A stretch of 64,000 bases of DNA from Renibacterium salmoninarum ATCC 33209 (GTDB lineage Bacteria > Actinomycetota > Actinomycetes > Actinomycetales > Micrococcaceae). Each line of letters begins with the position of its first letter. Within the stretch, counting starts at the first letter, position 1. The notes below the pieces were generated by a model, which searched no databases, was not told the origin of the DNA, and saw nothing but the letters and a program-made list of their open reading frames with translations. Below are positions 62,312-64,000 of this stretch, one piece after another. The translations under genes were made by a program, and so were the position numbers. The stretch lies in assembly GCF_000018885.1 (NCBI RefSeq), contig NC_010168.1, forward strand, positions 2,046,001-2,110,000, given 5' to 3'.

Positions 62312-63754
62312 ATGAGTTTGCCGAACGATGGAACCGAATCCAACGAAAAACTTACCCGGAGTCGATCTGGCCGGGTCAGCCGCCCCGCCAGCAAAGCCGG
62401 AAATGCTGGTAAAGATGAGAACCTCGTGGCACCTAGCCCTGAGGGCGCCGGTCCCGAATTAGCCGGTCCCGAATTAGCCGATGGGACGGCACTAGATCTT
62501 TCGGCAATCCCAGAGATCATCGAACTCAATGCTCCGCGCGACGGCGTGCCGTTGATTATCAACACAGCCGAGGGATTGGAACGGGCCGCTAGGGCGCTAG
62601 CAAATGGCAGTGGTCCAGCAGGCGTAGATGCCGAACGAGCCTCCGGCTTTCGCTATGGCCAAAGAGCGTTCCTGGTACAGATTCGGCGCGAAGGTGCCGG
62701 CACTTGGCTGATTGACCCAGAGCCATTTGACGATCTCAAAATCATTGACGACGCGCTGAACGGCGTCGAGTGGATCCTGCATGCAGCTAGCCAAGATTTA
62801 CCGTGCCTTTCTGAGCTAGGTATGTGGCCCAGTGCGCTGTTCGACACTGAGCTAGCCGCCCGAATTGCTGGGCTACCCAAGGTTGGCCTAGCCGCCGTCG
62901 TCGAACAACTGCTGGGCTTTGGCCTGGCCAAAGAACATTCCGCCGCTGATTGGTCTACTCGTCCACTGCCAGAACCTTGGCTGCGGTATGCAGCGCTAGA
63001 CGTCGAAGTCCTCGCTGAATTGCGCGAGGAGCTCATTGAACTTCTTGAGGCCGACGGCAAACTAGAGTGGGCAACCCAGGAATTCCAAGCGATTTTGGCT
63101 GCAGGACCACCACCGCCAAGAATTGATCCTTGGCGGCGCACTTCCGGGGTGCACCAGCTTCGAGATCGAAAGCAATTGGCTGCGGTTCGGCAGCTCTGGT
63201 TAGAGCGTGACGCGCTGGCGCAGAATCGTGATGTGGCCCCCGGGCGTTTATTACCAGATTCCGCACTCGTCGCCGCAGCGCGCGCCATGCCAGATACTGT
63301 TCCGCAGCTATTGGGCACTCCCGGTTTTCACGGTCGCGCAGCCCAACGAGAAGCACCGCGCTGGCTGCGCTCCATCGCGGAAGCTAAGGCCAGTAAAGAG
63401 CTGCCTCCGCTACATCTACCCAGCAGTTCGCCGCCGCCACCACGCGCTTGGGCGGATAAAGACCCTGCGGCAGCGGCTCGATTCGCCACGGTTCGTCCCC
63501 GCCTATTTGAGTTGGCTGAGCAGTTGAACCTGCCGGTGGAGAATTTACTGACGCCTGATTTTGTTCGACGCATTTCATGGCGACCGCCCGCGGAGATTTC
63601 CGCAGAATCGCTTGGTTCAGCGCTTGCTGATCTGGGTGCTCGCCCGTGGCAAATTGAGCTGAACACTCCGGGACTTCTCGAGGCGTTCATCCATCCGGAT
63701 CCGCTGCCGACTAAAGAGACAGCGGCAAAAGAGGCCACAGCGCACAACGACTAG
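62312..63754 (+). CDS. rnd: Ribonuclease D
   Basis: A 480-residue 3'-5' exoribonuclease with the DEDDy domain and HRDC domain. ADAEx-type Exo I: GVDAERASGFRYGQRAFLVQI. Exo II: WILHAASQDLPCLSELGMWPSALFDTELAARI. Exo III: YAALDVEVLAELREELIEL. HRDC: RTSGVHQLRDRKQLAAVRQLWLERDALAQNRDVAPGRLLPDSALVAAARAMP. The N-terminus carries a 15-bp tandem duplication giving AGPEL twice (62447-62476). ATG at 62312. Confidence 0.9.
   Translation: MSLPNDGTESNEKLTRSRSGRVSRPASKAGNAGKDENLVAPSPEGAGPELAGPELADGTALDLSAIPEIIELNAPRDGVPLIINTAEGLERAARALANGSGPAGVDAERASGFRYGQRAFLVQIRREGAGTWLIDPEPFDDLKIIDDALNGVEWILHAASQDLPCLSELGMWPSALFDTELAARIAGLPKVGLAAVVEQLLGFGLAKEHSAADWSTRPLPEPWLRYAALDVEVLAELREELIELLEADGKLEWATQEFQAILAAGPPPPRIDPWRRTSGVHQLRDRKQLAAVRQLWLERDALAQNRDVAPGRLLPDSALVAAARAMPDTVPQLLGTPGFHGRAAQREAPRWLRSIAEAKASKELPPLHLPSSSPPPPRAWADKDPAAAARFATVRPRLFELAEQLNLPVENLLTPDFVRRISWRPPAEISAESLGSALADLGARPWQIELNTPGLLEAFIHPDPLPTKETAAKEATAHND
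62447..62476. repeat. 15-bp tandem duplication in rnd
   Basis: GCCGGTCCCGAATTA occurs twice in tandem at 62447-62461 and 62462-62476. In frame, adding five residues in the poorly conserved N-terminus. Confidence 0.9.
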
Positions 63755-63768
63755 CCGTCCCTGCTTGA

Positions 63769-63800
63769 AAGGCGATGTTACTAACGAGTAACATCGCCTT
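63769..63800 (+). terminator. 14-bp perfect hairpin after rnd
   Basis: AAGGCGATGTTACT-AACG-AGTAACATCGCCTT, 15 bp after the rnd stop. Only a short T/A stretch follows. Confidence 0.65.
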
Positions 63801-63865
63801 AGTGGTGCGGTGTACCAATGGAGCCCCGCCGATCTCCTGAGAGTTTCCGGAAAGAGGAGCAACAG

Positions 63866-64000
63866 GTGAGCCCAAATACACGGCAAGTCCGTGAGGTAGT
63901 TTTTGTTGACGGAGTTCGAACCCCCTTTGGAAAAACTGGCGAAAAGGGCATTTATTCAGATGTCCGTACCGATGACCTGGTGGTCAAATGTATCCGAGAG
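63866..64000 (+). CDS. Acetyl-CoA acetyltransferase (thiolase), 5' part
   Basis: GTG at 63866 behind AAGAGGAG. The 45 codons in the window read MSPNTRQVREVVFVDGVRTPFGKTGEKGIYSDVRTDDLVVKCIRE. The RxPFGKxxG box is the N-terminal signature of thiolases, which condense or cleave acyl-CoAs. The gene continues beyond the window, so the catalytic Cys/His residues cannot be checked. Probably a FadA/degradative type, by analogy with similar rnd-thiolase neighbourhoods in actinobacteria. Confidence 0.85.
   Translation, partial: MSPNTRQVREVVFVDGVRTPFGKTGEKGIYSDVRTDDLVVKCIRE

Noticed and set aside
1..64000. CRISPR array, prophage or classical toxin-antitoxin/restriction system
   Set aside because: No regularly spaced repeats, cas, phage structural or methyltransferase genes are visible; the only antitoxin-like gene (50440) lacks a toxin partner.

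Overview
The window looks like chromosomal DNA of an actinobacterium of the Micrococcaceae. The evidence is a his/trp/rib gene order typical of Arthrobacter relatives, an ANTAR response regulator of the PdtaR type, TIGR03085-, DUF3000- and HGxxPAAW-type proteins, GTG starts, and hairpins without long U-tracts at gene ends. About one gene in four is visibly broken by a frameshift, nonsense codon, deletion, insertion sequence or homopolymer slip. That much decay, in moderately GC-rich DNA with an IS3-family element, fits a host-restricted relative such as Renibacterium salmoninarum. This identification is inferred from memory of that genome and was not searched.

Layout. 1-5 kb: thioesterase, P-loop kinase-like protein, a RibD-C/DHFR-like gene broken at a 15-bp C tract, and an MFS exporter whose PadR-type repressor gene is split by an IS3-family element and has also lost its middle. 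5-14.5 kb: a decayed catabolic island with aldehyde dehydrogenase, SDR, amidase and a complete peptide-type ABC importer (all broken except the amidase), closed by an intact GntR/FCD regulator; near-identical TGGTNNGACCA sites lie at both outer promoters. 14.5-16 kb: Old Yellow Enzyme homologue with a palindromic promoter site, and tRNA-Leu(CAA). 16-25 kb: pdtaR, pyk, gltD and a gltB interrupted by a TGA codon. 25-35 kb: lgt, trpA, trpB, trpC, two small membrane-protein genes, trpE, hisI, hisF, hisG, hisE. 35-39.3 kb: riboflavin operon ribM-ribD-ribE-ribB-ribA-ribH behind an FMN riboswitch. 39.4-47.3 kb: an epoxide-hydrolase-like protein lacking its nucleophile, rpe, rsmB, fmt, def, a PD-(D/E)XK-like protein, a membrane protein, and a dienelactone-hydrolase-like protein lacking its catalytic His. 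47.4-50.3 kb: tRNAs (Val-CAC, Gly-GCC, Cys-GCA, Val-GAC) among gene remnants, a TetR gene broken by a 7-bp duplication beside an intact palindromic operator, and a frameshifted SMR exporter still preceded by a guanidine-III riboswitch. 50.4-64 kb: Rv0909-type small protein, broken benE, zapE-like ATPase, rhodanese, frameshifted sufE, alpha/beta hydrolase, msrB, HIT protein, DUF6421-type protein, SDR, threonine-aldolase-like enzyme, DUF3000 protein, RNase D, and the start of a thiolase gene.

How it works together. The core biosynthetic operons (Trp, His, riboflavin; initiator-tRNA formylation and deformylation) are intact. Transport, catabolic and regulatory genes are eroding. Several regulatory DNA or RNA elements survive although the gene they control is dead: the guanidine riboswitch, the TetR palindrome and the GntR sites. 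The strongest leads are the riboswitch on a dead exporter, the paired GntR sites around the decayed island, two homopolymer tracts that each switch a gene off by one base, the nonsense codon in gltB, and two apparently full-length enzymes with substituted catalytic residues.
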